Assembly: GCA_949316235.1 (NCBI GenBank)
Contig: OX438757.1
Span: 13,138,657-13,202,656 of the forward strand
DNA length: 64,000 nucleotides
From: Oegoconia quadripuncta
Taxonomy: Eukaryota; Arthropoda; Insecta; Lepidoptera; Autostichidae
Direction of reading: 5' to 3'
Positions within the stretch are counted from its first letter, which is position 1; the number at the start of each line of letters is the position of its first letter. This document shows, in pieces, positions 34,709 to 47,100 of this stretch. The notes below the pieces were generated by a model that worked only from the letters and a program-made list of their open reading frames with translations, did not search any database and had not been told where the DNA came from. The translations under genes and the position numbers were made by a program.

Positions 34709-35497
34709 TTTTTATTCACTGTTTTGGTGTTTGAATTTGGAACACAAAATATATCCGATCTCCATTTCAATGCTTACACAAACTCCTTGCGCTAAGATTC
34801 GAAATTCAAACTCTTTGGTGCAAATAAATTCTCGATATTTGATTGGTCGATATTTGCGACAAGGAGTTTGGCATTAGATTAAAAACTGTTTTGTGTTCTT
34901 TGCTGCCATTATAGAAAAAAAAATAGTGAATTGGCGCCATTTCAAATACTTACTGTGAATTGTACGGACACAAAGTTTAGTGTTACTTTATAATAAATCG
35001 ATTATGCATTCAAGTGACGAAGAAGATATTGTGTTATCACCTGAATTTATGAAAGAGAAGGCGGCCGATATTGTAGAAAACTTGCTACCCAACAAATCAC
35101 GGCTGCTTTACATCAAAACCAAAATAAGTTTTGTAAATGGAAAAATGAAAATCAAGCTTCGGGCACATTTTCTGAGTCTGTTTTCTTAACTTATTTTAAT
35201 GAACTGTCGAAGAAAAGGAAGTCATCGACATTATGGAGTATATATTCTATGTTGCGGTGTACTGTAAAAACAAGGCATAACATTGATATAAAAACATATT
35301 CTTACTTGCAAGCCACAGATTACCCCCAATAGATACCGCATACAGGGCCTACGGCGCACGCCACTCATCTATGATTTTGCACTGATGTAAATAATTACTT
35401 GATTAAGCCACTTCAGTACCGACCAAGTATGGGATCTGTGTGCACGTAATTTTAAATAACTTTCTTACGTATTTTTTGAGCTTTGAATTACTGAAAA

Positions 35498-35577
35498 ATG
35501 TCAACCTGTGTCGTAAAATGGTGTGGAAAGAACTCGAGGACGTCCAGCTTCAAGAAGGATAACATTACTTTCCATCG
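35498..35577 (+). CDS. THAP-domain first exon (P-like transposase fragment)
   Basis: 26 codons plus two nucleotides: MSTCVVKWCGKNSRTSSF, then KKDNITFHR split by a GTAGTA donor at 35578. C-x4-C near the start and ITFHR correspond to the first half of a THAP zinc finger (the C2CH pair Cys and the F-HR-F block). The second half, with Cys and His, was not found downstream. The position inside the element makes it the start of a P-type transposase. Confidence 0.6.
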
Positions 35578-35969
35578 GTAGTAAAATTATTATTTATTTT
35601 ATATTTCGCGGAGATCGAGTTATAATGGACATAAAACGGTTGCAGATGAAAAATTTTAGCTCGCGTTGATGTCTTTCTTGAATGATCCCTTTCTCTCATT
35701 ACTATAATTACTATGTTCATCTCTTTTTGTCATTGGCGCGTGTAACGCTAGTGTAGTAAGTCGGATGGGTCTGATCGCTATCGATATTCTACTTGTAAAA
35801 TAAATTAAGGCTAGGATGAAAGTCGTCGATCGAAAGTATTTCAAGCTTTTATTTAGTTTCATTCACCTATCCCGGTGGTGTCTGTCTGTGTTATATAAAA
35901 TCATACAAGTTACATTTGATACATTTCCTGGTATTCGATTGAGTTAGAACTTGGTATATAGGTACATAT

Positions 35970-36227
35970 ACAGCCTGTTTCATATCCCCTAATGCCGAAA
36001 GGGGATGATTCTACCCATCAATATGAACAACTTTTACTACGGGACCATCGAATTCGCGAAAAAAAAATTGCTGTTGCATACATTTTTGTCGAGTAGGTAT
36101 GAACTTTTTCTATGGAACAGTAGATTTTTTTTCGCGAATTCGAAGTTGGTCCCATAGTAAAAGTTGTTCATATTGATGGGTAGAATCATCCCCTTTCGGC
36201 ATTAGGGGGACCTAGGAAACAGGCTGT
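35970..36227. mobile_element. Foldback MITE (258 bp)
   Basis: Ends acagcctgtttc / gaaacaggctgt flanked by TA. Arms share ggggatgattctacccatca and acttttacta, giving a nearly full-length hairpin of about 110-bp arms around a short loop. Nested in the P-like element. Confidence 0.75.
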
Positions 36228-36329
36228 AGAATAGAATGTAATAATAGAAAGCGATGACAATGTTATTGCATTGTCAATTGTGTCAGCAACATGATGCTGT
36301 TCCCAGAATTGTCTCCGTTAATAGACCTC

Positions 36330-36507
36330 GACACGCCAGCGATTTGATCTTTGAGGTCACTTTTCGTGTTCATGTATTAATTGTATGATTTTTTTACGCC
36401 AATTTTGTTTTGGGTGTTCACGTACTTAATCGAACGTGGTGAAAATAAAATCGTACGATTAATACATGAACACGAAAAGTGACCTCAAAGATCAAGTCGC
36501 TGGCGTC
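36330..36507. repeat. Imperfect palindrome (178 bp)
   Basis: Left arm acgccagcgatttgatcttt, gaggtcacttttcgtgttca; right arm is the complement to gctggcgtc at about 36507. About 60-bp arms around a 50-bp loop. Probably a foldback MITE inside the P-like element. Confidence 0.7.
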
Positions 36508-36539
36508 CCCCCATCAAAATGTTTAATTAATTATTAGGC

Positions 36540-37290
36540 CACAAACTGAACGACAACTGACAGCAAACGGCGGCGGTGGCGGTCTAATGCTAGGTTTATT
36601 GTTCTCGACGAGTGGGTAGATCGCGCAACTGTCATCGCTACCATCGAGAATAGTTACATATAAAATGCATTCGATCAAATCGCGGGCGCCGACTTCCTCG
36701 TCATCGCCGCCACTATCGCTTCCCTACCTGCTGTCGGTTGTCCAGTTTGTGGCCTTAAGGCTCGTTCAGGGAAACGGGGCAATGCACAACGCGTGGAGCC
36801 ACGCGTCGCCCAGTCAAATTAAACCTAATGCTATTATATGTGAGCTGGTCGCTCGCTACGTGCGATATGAACCCTCTCATAGTATAGCATTTGTTTTATT
36901 TGCCCCGCGTCTCCCTGAATTATCCCAAAGAATGAATTCGCACGAATGTACGAATTTGCGAGTCGACGCTCGGTCTCATTTCGCACCGTCCTCTGTGACA
37001 CTCGATCTTTTAGACTCTACGCCTATGTGAATAGATTCTATAATTTTAAAACATTGACGCACGAAATAGCGCTCAGTGTGAATTCGACCCCAAACCGACC
37101 CTATCCTTTTATAATATACTTAATCGTGTAAAAAAATATCGACATTTTTTATTACACAGTCACATCACTACGGAGTAGTGTAACCTTGACATAGCCAATC
37201 ACGTCGCATTTGTTTCGTCTCCCGCAACCGGCACCTACCGCCTAAAATGGTCACTTCATGCAAGTACAAATTGTCCATCATGCGGAATCT
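36540..37290. other. Right part of the P-like element, no coding exon seen
   Basis: Locally GC-richer start (acggcggcggtggcggtcta). The ORF at 36665-37030 has no recognisable domain. The terminal 160 bp carry the right TIR. Confidence 0.4.
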
Positions 37291-37406
37291 ATTGGGGGTA
37301 ATCTGTGTTGCAAGCCTACCTTAAAAGGCTATCAGAAGGCTATAAACCGAAAAAATCCCTGGTTTTTACCGCTCAAAATGTTGAACACTTTTTCTCGCAG
37401 TCATGG

Positions 37407-37624
37407 TATAAAGTATAGTATGCAACTCCTGAATAAAGTACGAATTTATATCGAGGGCCATGAATCACTCGCGTCGCTCAGGATTCTAACAGTTGAATCA
37501 CGAGCGCAGCGACTACGCTACGCTCGTGATTCAATCGTTAGAATCCTTCACTTGCTCGTGACTCATCTACGGCCCTCGCTTTAAATCCGTCCTTTATTCA
37601 CTAGTTGCATAATATACTATTATT
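37407..37624. mobile_element. MITE with nested palindrome
   Basis: Ends tagtatgcaact / agttgcataatata with arms sharing gaataaag, gaattta and cgagggcc. The centre (37484-37546) is itself a palindrome around gaatcacgagcgcagcgact. Inserted in the recombinase-like relic. Confidence 0.6.
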
Positions 37625-37754
37625 ATTAATATTCTGTATCAGTCTGTAAACTTACGCCAAACGACCAAAATTAAATTCAATCTTGAATGCAGAGGTCTAC
37701 CTTTATCCTTTACAATGGAGCACATCATATAAACACAGACAAAAAAGATACACA

Positions 37755-38092
37755 GCATAGTGGTATGGAGTTCAGATATTCTGCACTCTTCCCATCGCAC
37801 GGGATATAGAAAAGTTGGTCACACTCGAACTGTTAGGTTGGCTCACCTGTGTTCGATGCTTTTCTTGAATGTCGGAGCTCCACAGCACGATCACGAAAGG
37901 CATCGAGAACAGGTGAGACAACCTTACAATGTGAATGTGACCACTGTTCTACATCCATCTGGATGGATCCTAGCTTCACCTGTTCTCGATGCCTTTCGTG
38001 ATCGTGCTGTGGAGCTCCGACATTCATCTCTCCTCCAACAGATGGATGTAGAAAAGTGGTGACATTCACATTGTAAGGTTGGCTCACCTGTG
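37755..38092. repeat. Rearranged duplicates of sorting nexin exon 9
   Basis: 37755-37805 on the minus strand reads RWEECRISELHTTML, a diverged copy of exon 9 (RWEECRMSELRTTML). 37871-37919 (plus) and 37976-38021 (minus) are an inverted pair, each resembling exon 9 from MSEL to its donor. 37918-37961 and 38039-38081 form a second inverted pair. The exon-9 donor context ggctcacctgtg recurs at about 37846, 38087 and 38191. None has an intact full exon. Confidence 0.6.
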
Positions 38093-38196
38093 CTTCATTC
38101 TTTGTGATCCTGATTTTGAGCTAGGATATTTTGGACTCGTTCATTACCGGGGTGTAGAACTATTGATTGTTACAGCATACTTTAATGTTGGCTCAC

Positions 38197-41100
38197 CTGT
38201 GCCTGGTGCTTCATGTGCTCCTCTAGATACCGCAGCATGGTGGTGCGGAGCTCAGACATTCTGCATTCCTCCCATCGCTCTAACTCCTTCTTTATCACAC
38301 GGGATATGGTGTCGAACTCTTGTTGGCCGCGTTCCACTTTGGCTTCCCACTGAAATGACAAATGATGTCATGAGCATTCCAATTTTAAGGCTTTAGAAGA
38401 GATACTCCGGTTACTACACACTGTACTCAGCGTGAAAATTAATGCAACCATATTTCGCACTATTTCCTACTGTAACAACAACAGTGGTACACGACGCGGC
38501 GCCTACTGAAGGTAGACGGTGCCCTACGTGATTGTATTGCTACCTTGGACCCCAGACTAATTAAAGAAAGAAATAAGGTGTGAAAGCAGGAAAAGAAGTC
38601 ACTCACTTGGTAAATGGGTGTGTAGTGTTTTGATTGGACAGTCGAATTTATAACACGCACGAGGGACAGACATATTGTTGCATGCGGGTACGAGTGTGAT
38701 AGCAATAAATAGCCGAAGGTTATTAATAACCTATAATAATTTATCCTTTTAGTGGAAGATTTTTTTTTAAAGTTTCGGTTGGCTGGCGCATGGCTATTTA
38801 CCAAAATACGTAATAGTAGCGTACGAGTAGGTGATAATATGCAAAAGTAGATACGATAGATATAGTTGGGAGTTGACTAACTGTATGGAGAATCCTTTTT
38901 GTTACGCTGTGGTGTGTCGTGTCTTTGGATACACGGAACGCATTTCAAATCCAATTTAGTACAAATCATGGTAGTTTTAATGTGTGATAGAAGATTAAGG
39001 ACGGGAATATACGTCACATTTTGTTTCCGATTGTTTGAGCAGACTATCTGATCGTACTTACTCTATACACGTCCGCTTGTTACGGCTATTATAGCTCGAG
39101 CACTCGGGGTGCTGGATTTGGAGTAGAAAGAAAAAACGGACGACGAGTTAGTCATTGCATAAAAATTGAAAAGATTTACTCGTGTTGATGCGAAAAAGAA
39201 AAAACCATTAATAAAATGCTAAACTCCTTGGCGATGTTTTCGACTCGGACGTCCGATACGACTATTCGGACGTGTATTGAATGTTCAAAGAAAATAATGG
39301 CTCCAACGCCTTCCGATAGTCGGATCAGACTATATCGGATCCGACTATCTGATGGGTAAATCTGACGTATATTCCCAGCACAAAGCGCACCTCAATAATC
39401 TCGTTAGCGGCGACTTCAATCTTTTCTGGGCGGTTGGCGAGCTCGGCCTTCGCTTTGTTCTCTCTCCGCTTAGTCAGCTGCATCTGAGCGTGCTGCCAGT
39501 TTTGGAACACCTAAACGAGAAATAATTATTGTTACAGTTGAAACAGAATTCAATCAAATAGATAATAATAATTGAAGAGGTCAATTCACACATAAAAATT
39601 GCCATTAATTTATTGATTTTATTATAATACGATTCCATAAGGTTGTATCTCGTATGCAATCGGACATTTGTTTGGTGCTGTTTCACAAAAAATTATAAAA
39701 TGAATGTAAAGTCCATCTAGATTCAGATATGATGTCCTGATTTTTCAACGGCTGAAATTTTCATGAATTATAATATTGAAGAATGTCTCCAAGATTAGTC
39801 GGCATGGTAACCGCCCCGGGCAAAGAATCCACTAGCTCTACAGAACTGGAGGAGACGGTCAAAGGAATCTGATCTCATCTGTCCACTGGACTTACTCCTT
39901 CAGAGCCTCTCTGCGCATCCCGATAAACTTTAAACACATCAACAACTGCTGAAGCACATCTTCCTTTGATTAAAGACCGTAGTAGTACCGTAGGACCGTA
40001 GCCGTAATAACCACGTGGGTCTAGTGCGGATTAGTGGATTCGTGTCAGACTAAGGTCACCAAACAGACAGTGTCTTGAAACCGTCCCTGAATGGCACTGT
40101 AACTGTTTAAGCACGGAAACATCGAGAAGTTTTTCTATGATAATTCGGGGGATGACAACGTTTAGACTACGTGACTAGAAATTCTCTAAAGAGAACACAA
40201 GCAGTAATGAAATCTACTCAAATAGTCTATCAATCAATAGTGTTTTATTTTCATAGGTAACATTTATACTTGGTCATACAGTTTTTTGAAGTTATCAAGC
40301 GTTCGAAATTTACAGCCCTCCTTTGAGAAGAGGTCCAAGAATTTCAAAAACGTGAAGGGCAGAGTCGTATGGAAGCTATACCTTAACTCTTTCGTGGAAG
40401 ACGTCCTTGATAGCGCCGATGAGGCCGAGGTAGTCCTTCACATGTTCCGTCAGCACATAGAAGTCTGTGTTCGACTGCTCCGTCCGCAAGTGTTCGATCT
40501 GCACATAAATCAGATTATAGAATAGAACAATTTTGTTTTATCCATTGTGTCGACTTTTATTCTTCTCACAATGGTGTTTTCTCGCTGCCTTCAATTTGGA
40601 AAAAGCATGATAAAGCAAGTCAGATGTAAGTAGGACTCCTACCCTGGGGGTCATTTATATTTTATTTATTAACACAATGAAAAGACTTCATTTAACAACA
40701 TTTCACTTAAACAAAGTACTCGACTAAACCAATATTGCGATGTAATACAATAGAAACCCAATTAGATCGTAATCTGTGCTAGGGTTCACTATACAATTTA
40801 AGTCAAGTCTACTGTCCGCGGTCATGTGTTTGACGTTAGTGTAATTAATTTTAAAGTAAAGGTTTCGTGTTTCGTGTACACTTTATGTCTACCGTTTATA
40901 TAAAATTTCGCTCTCACGGGTTTGCTGGAAGAGATCTCTTATAGAGATAAGTTCGCCCTTTGTACATTTTTCTAAAATATTTGTTAATGACCATTTCTTT
41001 GTGTGTGTGTACAATAAAGTGTTAAAATAAAATAAATAAATAAATAAAAATATAAGAAAAATAAATATTATGTATCGTATCTAATATTACCATTGACAAA

Positions 41101-44100
41101 TTTTTTAAATCAATAAATTGAAATGTGTTTAGTTACCTAGACGGTCTAATGATATTTAACTGTAAATAATGTGGATCTTGTAAAAAAACGATTTTCGTAT
41201 TTATTGCTTCAGTCGTGCCACAATACCCTCAATTCGTGCCAAATTTCAACATCGTAGGGCACCGGCAAGTACCATATACCTGATCTGTCATTGGGACTTT
41301 TAGTATGAAAATAAGCTTAGAAAGAACTTTTTAATGCGTCACGCTAGAAACTTGATTTTTTTACAAAAATATAAGGTGTGAAATGATGATAAGGTTCCAG
41401 TTTTCGACCTGTTAGCGCCAGTCAATCATATCTGACGAAAAGTTCGAAGATGGAAGCGCGTACACCCAGTACCCCAACATACTTGGGGGACTGGATTATC
41501 ACAAATTTAGAAAATCTCCGAGATAACAAATGATTATAAATAATAATAAATGGAACTTGGCTAATAACCTGTCCTCTAGTTTAGTCATTAATATTAAAAA
41601 AAATTGGCCCACGCATTACTGACATAAGTCCGTCGAAAGGCTGGAGACACAAATACAACGCCTTCCAACACATGACATTCGTCGTTTTTCGTCGTCGGTT
41701 CTAAATATTTAGGTAAGTTCATCCCTTACCTTCTCGTGCAGGTCGGCGAGGTGCGAGAGGCAGCGTGTTATGTGATGATCTTACATACACAGTGAATTAG
41801 ATATGAGAAGTAGTTTTAAGTGTATTATGCTAAACACATTACTCGTCTGAACGTCGCAGTTGGATAACAGATATAAATTCGTGCACTGACCACTGCACCG
41901 CGGGCCCGAGACGCTAAGTCAGCAAATTCCTATTGATAACGCATCCAACGCCCGGCTGCATGGCGCGCTGCGACATTCATTCTCTATTTTTAGCTCTTAG
42001 GAGCAACTACTGTTTAATTATTTTGTAAACTTAATTCACAATAAATTAGGTTCACGTGGATTCTTAAAAGTCTTTTCTCTACCTATATCCTGTGAACGCG
42101 CATGCGCGGGCCGCGTCGTGCGTCCCTTACCTTCTCGTGCAGGTCGGCGAGGTGCGAGAGGCAGCGCGAGAGCGGCGCGTGCGGGTCGGCGCCGGAGAGC
42201 GCGGCGCATGCGCGGGCCGCGTCGTGCGTCCGCGCGCCCAGCTCGCGCCGCTCCCCCGCCAGCGACTCGCACGCGCCGAACAAACGGCGCAGGCACGTCT
42301 CTAGAGTTTCGATGCGCGCCGCTCGCTCCTCGAACCACTGTTCGAACATTGTTTGTAAGTAAAAATCATCAGTTGAACTATAGTAACTAGGTTTCACATA
42401 AACTATAATCGACCACCAAGGTGAAAATTACGCGATACTTTCTGTATTTTAGTAATAAAAGGAAAGCGTCTAGCTGCCGTGAAAGAAATAGGTTTGAATT
42501 ATTTGGGAGATTATTTCTTCATTTTTACTTTTTTTCATACAAATATAAAAACTTTAAATGTTCGTACTAAAATACAGAATCACATAATTTTAAGTTGTGG
42601 TCAAATAAATCACAAAATAGTTGTGTTTATTACTTTAGGTACAAACTTACCGGGTCTGACTCGTCCATCCTGTAGGTGATCTTGTTGACCGTCTCGCCCA
42701 CCTTGTTGAAAAGTCGTAGCATGCCCGCACCGCTCAGCGCTGAGGTACTCGTGGCTTTCGGCAACTCAGACTCTGTGAATCAAGGATAGACAGAAAAATG
42801 ATTTTTTGCATATTTTAGAAACAATAAAATACAATTGTACTATGGACACTAGAAAATAAATAATCATACATAAATATTTATTTAAACATCCATGACTCGG
42901 GAATAAATGTTCATATTCATTTTACCAACATTTACACGTTCGAACCCGCAACCACAGATTCGATAATAGTTAAATAACAGATAAATCACTCCTATACAAA
43001 AGCTAAAATACCCACGTTATATTAGCCTACAAAAGAAACTGCAAGAAGAAACGTATTCTACGGATGCGCGCCGAGAGTCGCAGTTCCCGCGTACACCGCA
43101 TGAGTCCGTCATAGAGCGAAATCGTTGGGGTTGTACAAAGAACATAAATCAAACAAAATGACTGAAGTGAAAATATTTAATTATTATGAATAACTAGCAT
43201 TTCGCCCGCGGTTTCGCCTGAGTGGAATAACTTCATCCCAAATTTGTTTATCAGGCGGAACTCCTCATTTTATCGGTTTAAAGCATCCTATATTTTCGTT
43301 TAGGGTATATTCTACCTATATGTATACCAAATTTCATCCAAATTTGGCATTTATAATATTAGTTAGATGCAATGGAGTGAATGCGAGGTAAGCGGTTGAC
43401 TTAAATGTGCTTTAATTTTATAAATGATCTATAATTTTTTGCCATCTTTGAACCCATGGTTATGAAATATTACTGTCGGAAATATTATGAATCGTGTGAA
43501 TAATTTTATTAAATAATCTTTTAGAAAACAAAGGCAAGGTGGAATAAAATAAATTTTTGTAGCAACGAGAAAGCAAACGAGAAAGTAAAAACACAACATA
43601 ACCTTTCTTTATCTTTCGGCAATGAAAAAAAAAATTAATTATTTATTTGTCTTTTGACAACGACAATTTCACAATTCACAATAGTTAACCATCGTATCGT
43701 TAGCCAAGAATTTTATCCTTTATAAAAAATAATATAGGCACGTATTTGTATTGCTGAGTTTTGTGCGGGAAACATGCTGTAATCGCGGTCAGACTCGCGT
43801 GCGATAGCCCGCTGCCGATCGGCTAGGTGACGAGCTACTTAGCAGTAGCACAGATTACTAATAAATTACTAAAGTAAGCAGTAGGCACATAGCGCACGAC
43901 CTTGAGCGAGTGACGGAGCCTGCGGCAACCGCTGGTTCGCAGACAGCGTCACTATCCACTCACCAGATTCGAGAAACTGTCTGAAGTCAGGGTCGATGCT
44001 GAGCACAGGGTGTTGAGCAACGCGGTTCAGGAATCGCTCGAGGGCCGCCCGTCTTCGCTCCACGAACTGTGACTGTACACTAGCGGACGAATTATTCCCG

Positions 44101-47100
44101 TTGGCGCTTTCAGTCGATGGTGTTGACGTCATCTTCAGTTTTGTTGTGCCTATTTCGAAATATATTTGCTTCTATTAGGTAAACATATACAAACAAAACA
44201 AAAAAGTTCATGGTCACACAACGAACTTTGGAGAGGGCGATGCTCAGTGTTTCACTACGAGAACGAATCAGGGGGTCTACTCTCTAACGAAAATAGCTTC
44301 GGACTTTTTCTTTTGCAGTTTGTTGTGTCAGTTATAAACCAGTCGTCATTATTTTACTTTTGTTATAGTTGGAAATTACAAGTTAGTACGGGACACAAGG
44401 AATGTCTGAAGTTATGCAAATAAAGGATTCTTAGTAGAAGAAAAAGTCCGAAGTTAGATCCGTCCGAAGTTGTTTTCGTTAAAGAGCAGACCTCCTGAAG
44501 TTAAATGAAGATGAGGCCGAAGGGTGGAAGCGTACTGACCCGGAAGGCCCATCTGTTGAGAGTAGACCACCAGGAGTTAAGAAATCTGTAGAAGAACGAA
44601 GGTCACAGACATAGCTCAGTAAGTTAAAATGGCAGTGAATAGGGCATAGCTCGTAGGACTGATAATCTTTGGAGTACAGAAATCTTAGAGTGGAGACCAC
44701 GCACCGGCGGGACGTCCGCCCACCAACCGATAAATCAATCAATCGGTTTTCGAAACATATGATCACTGGCATAAGTTTTATTGCCTAATTAGTACAAAGT
44801 GAATCCTCGGCTTATTGTTGAAAAAACGGGGTTAGTCCTAAGCTAAGTGAGGTCTAATCGAACCTTAACTTCTATCACATAGTTATGTTCCTTCTTTCTT
44901 GGATAGAGATGACAATAAACAAAAAAAAAAGTTGTTAAGGCCGCCTAAGTCATTACTTGGTTCTCATAGTAGACCTGGCATTGTTTACTTAATTTTTCTC
45001 CATTTAAATGGAGAACACTTAAGTGTGTTCTAGAATAACTTACCAACAATACTTTTTTCAGGCGCCGGCGGTATTATTCTCCCCGATCGAAGGTATTTCT
45101 CAGTCAACTTCTCATGAAGACCCAGGAAATCGCTGAACCGTCTGAGCACTGCGAATTCGTGCTTGCTGAATATTGGCATGTTGGTCTTTGTGAGAACGCG
45201 GTAAGCGACATACGAGCTCATGCCTTCTCCGATCTTTTGTGGTTCCGTGACGGTAATTATGATGTTGTTAGCACGCTCTGTTGCTATCTGCAAAGAATGG
45301 GATTAAAAGAGATATAAACCGCAATCTAGATTACAATTTTCGTGTCAAAATTACCGTTAAAACTTTGATACTTTTGTTAGATGATGATCGACGAATAAAA
45401 GTATGAGAAGATTTGCAAATGAAGTTTAAAATTATTCTAAAAACATTATTGTGACGCATAATAACTATAATTAGGAGTAGGTAGATCGATTTTCCTGACA
45501 AGCTAAAAGTATGCTCGTAGGATAACTATCAAATTTAATCAATGTTTTTACGACTTATATCCTTTTCAAACTGAGGAAGAAGTAAATAGCATTGGACTAC
45601 GCTTATTAATGCTTTATTTTTTCTTATTATCTCAATTTAAAAAGGATCTTTACCCACATAATAAATACGGCTGAATTTAGCTTGTAAGGAAAATCTATCT
45701 ACATACTCCGATTTAAACCAGATAGGTTTAAAAATGTTATCAAATTAGATCAACAAAATGGACCACTGATGGGCAGCAGCGTCATTGGATTGGTGGGAAC
45801 TCCCAAAATCTGCAATCGCCAACCCGCCTGCCCAGCGTGGCGATTAGGGCAATGGAAAGCGATGCAAATTGCTCTACGGGAGAGGCTTGTCTAGCAGCGG
45901 ACTTCTATGTCTTTCTCAAGAGTGGTCTCAATAGTCGCAAATAAAGATACTGAGTATTTTTTTTTAATTATTAAGAGGGTTAGTTCGCTCAGTGATGATG
46001 GGGATTATTTTCTAGAATTCACGATTATATATAAAAGTGGCCGTTTTTAATAATAATTTTGAATTCTCGGAAATAACCGTAATTTCGATACCCAGGCAGG
46101 TCATATACCAATGAGTCTAAATTTGATTTGATTTAATTACTTATGTGCATTTATCCGACTGCTCTTAAAAAGGTGAAGGAAAACATCGTGAGGAAACCGG
46201 CATGCCTGAGAAATAAACATTCAAACGCATGTAAAGTCCGCAACCGGCATTGGGCCAGCGTGATGTACTATTGTTTTTTTTATGCACAACGGGTTAGTAC
46301 TTGACCTCAATCACACCGGATGTTAAGTGAAGATGAGGAAGCATACTGACCCTGAAACCCAATCCTATTTGGGGGACTGGGGCCCATACGCCCTCATATA
46401 TGAGGGAAGGCCTATATCCCTGCAGTGGGATGTTTATGGGCTGATGATGAATGCTATTTTTGTATTATTTATAATTATTTTTAAGGCTTCTCGAGTGCAG
46501 ATGAGAACAATATTTTTGATTTATGTTGTATTTAAAAAGAAAACTAAATCCATCCAGAGGCGTATTGATTATTAACTCAAGGAACATTCTAGAATTGAAA
46601 CATGCAGGCAGTTAAGACTTGAGTTTGTATATACAAAACAAATAGAGGATTACCTCCCAAACAATATTTATAAAAACACATGTAAGCAAATTATTGATAA
46701 TGAATGAGTAATTGACTCTATATCTCTCCCCACCGAGACCTTATCTACATGCAACGTGACAATGCTTTGGCTCACATAAATCACATATATCGTAATACTA
46801 GTTACCTATGTGTAAATACTGAATACTGCATTGAATAAGATCTTATCCTTGTCAAAACAAAGTCTGATGTCAACAAACTCATAACATCACATCATACACG
46901 AATTTGTAATGTTTATGCAAAATCTGGTGATGCAGTGTAAACAACTGTTTTTTTTTTAATTGGTCACACATTAACAGCCTACAACTGTCCACTATTAGAG
47001 CATCTTCCATGGAGCGATTTATATTACTTTTCATGTTACACCAGTAATGGGCAGCAGCGACATTGGTGCGGAGCTCCCAAATAACTTGCGATCGTGAACC

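Larger units (their letters stand above)
35314..37307 (+). mobile_element. P-element-like transposon (1,994 bp)
   Basis: Flanked by an 8-bp direct duplication ttgcaagc (35306-35313 and 37308-37315). The terminal inverted repeats are about 28 bp with one mismatch, beginning cacagattacccccaataga. It contains a THAP-type exon 184 bp from the left end. The 8-bp target duplication, near-31-bp TIRs and N-terminal THAP domain are together the signature of the P superfamily. No further transposase exons were recognised; a MITE (35970-36227) and a foldback (36330-36507) lie inside, so it is probably a non-autonomous or decayed copy. Its removal restores the reading frame of the flanking ORF. Confidence 0.72.
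35004..37424 (+). pseudogene. Tyrosine-recombinase-like ORF relic, interrupted by a transposon
   Basis: The first part (35004-35313) starts MHSSDEEDIVLSPEF and has NLLPNKSRLLY, then a one-base frameshift into ..KFCKWKNENQ.. VFLTYFNELSKKRKSSTLW, ending TYSYLQA. After a 2-kb insertion the same frame resumes at 37308 with LQAYLKRLSEGYKPKKSLVF and stops soon after. These motifs match the N-terminal SAM-like region of insect proteins related to Crypton/phage-integrase recombinases (from memory, not searched). The catalytic domain is absent; 37407-37624 is a further MITE insertion. Non-functional. Confidence 0.6.

Noticed and set aside
36665..37030. 121-aa ORF inside the P-like element as transposase
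   Set aside because: No THAP continuation, no acidic catalytic motifs or other conserved block that I can recognise.
42036..42397. Several ORFs over Snx1 exon 6
   Set aside because: Only the minus frame beginning WFEERAAR joins the neighbouring exons in phase; the others are GC-rich shadows.
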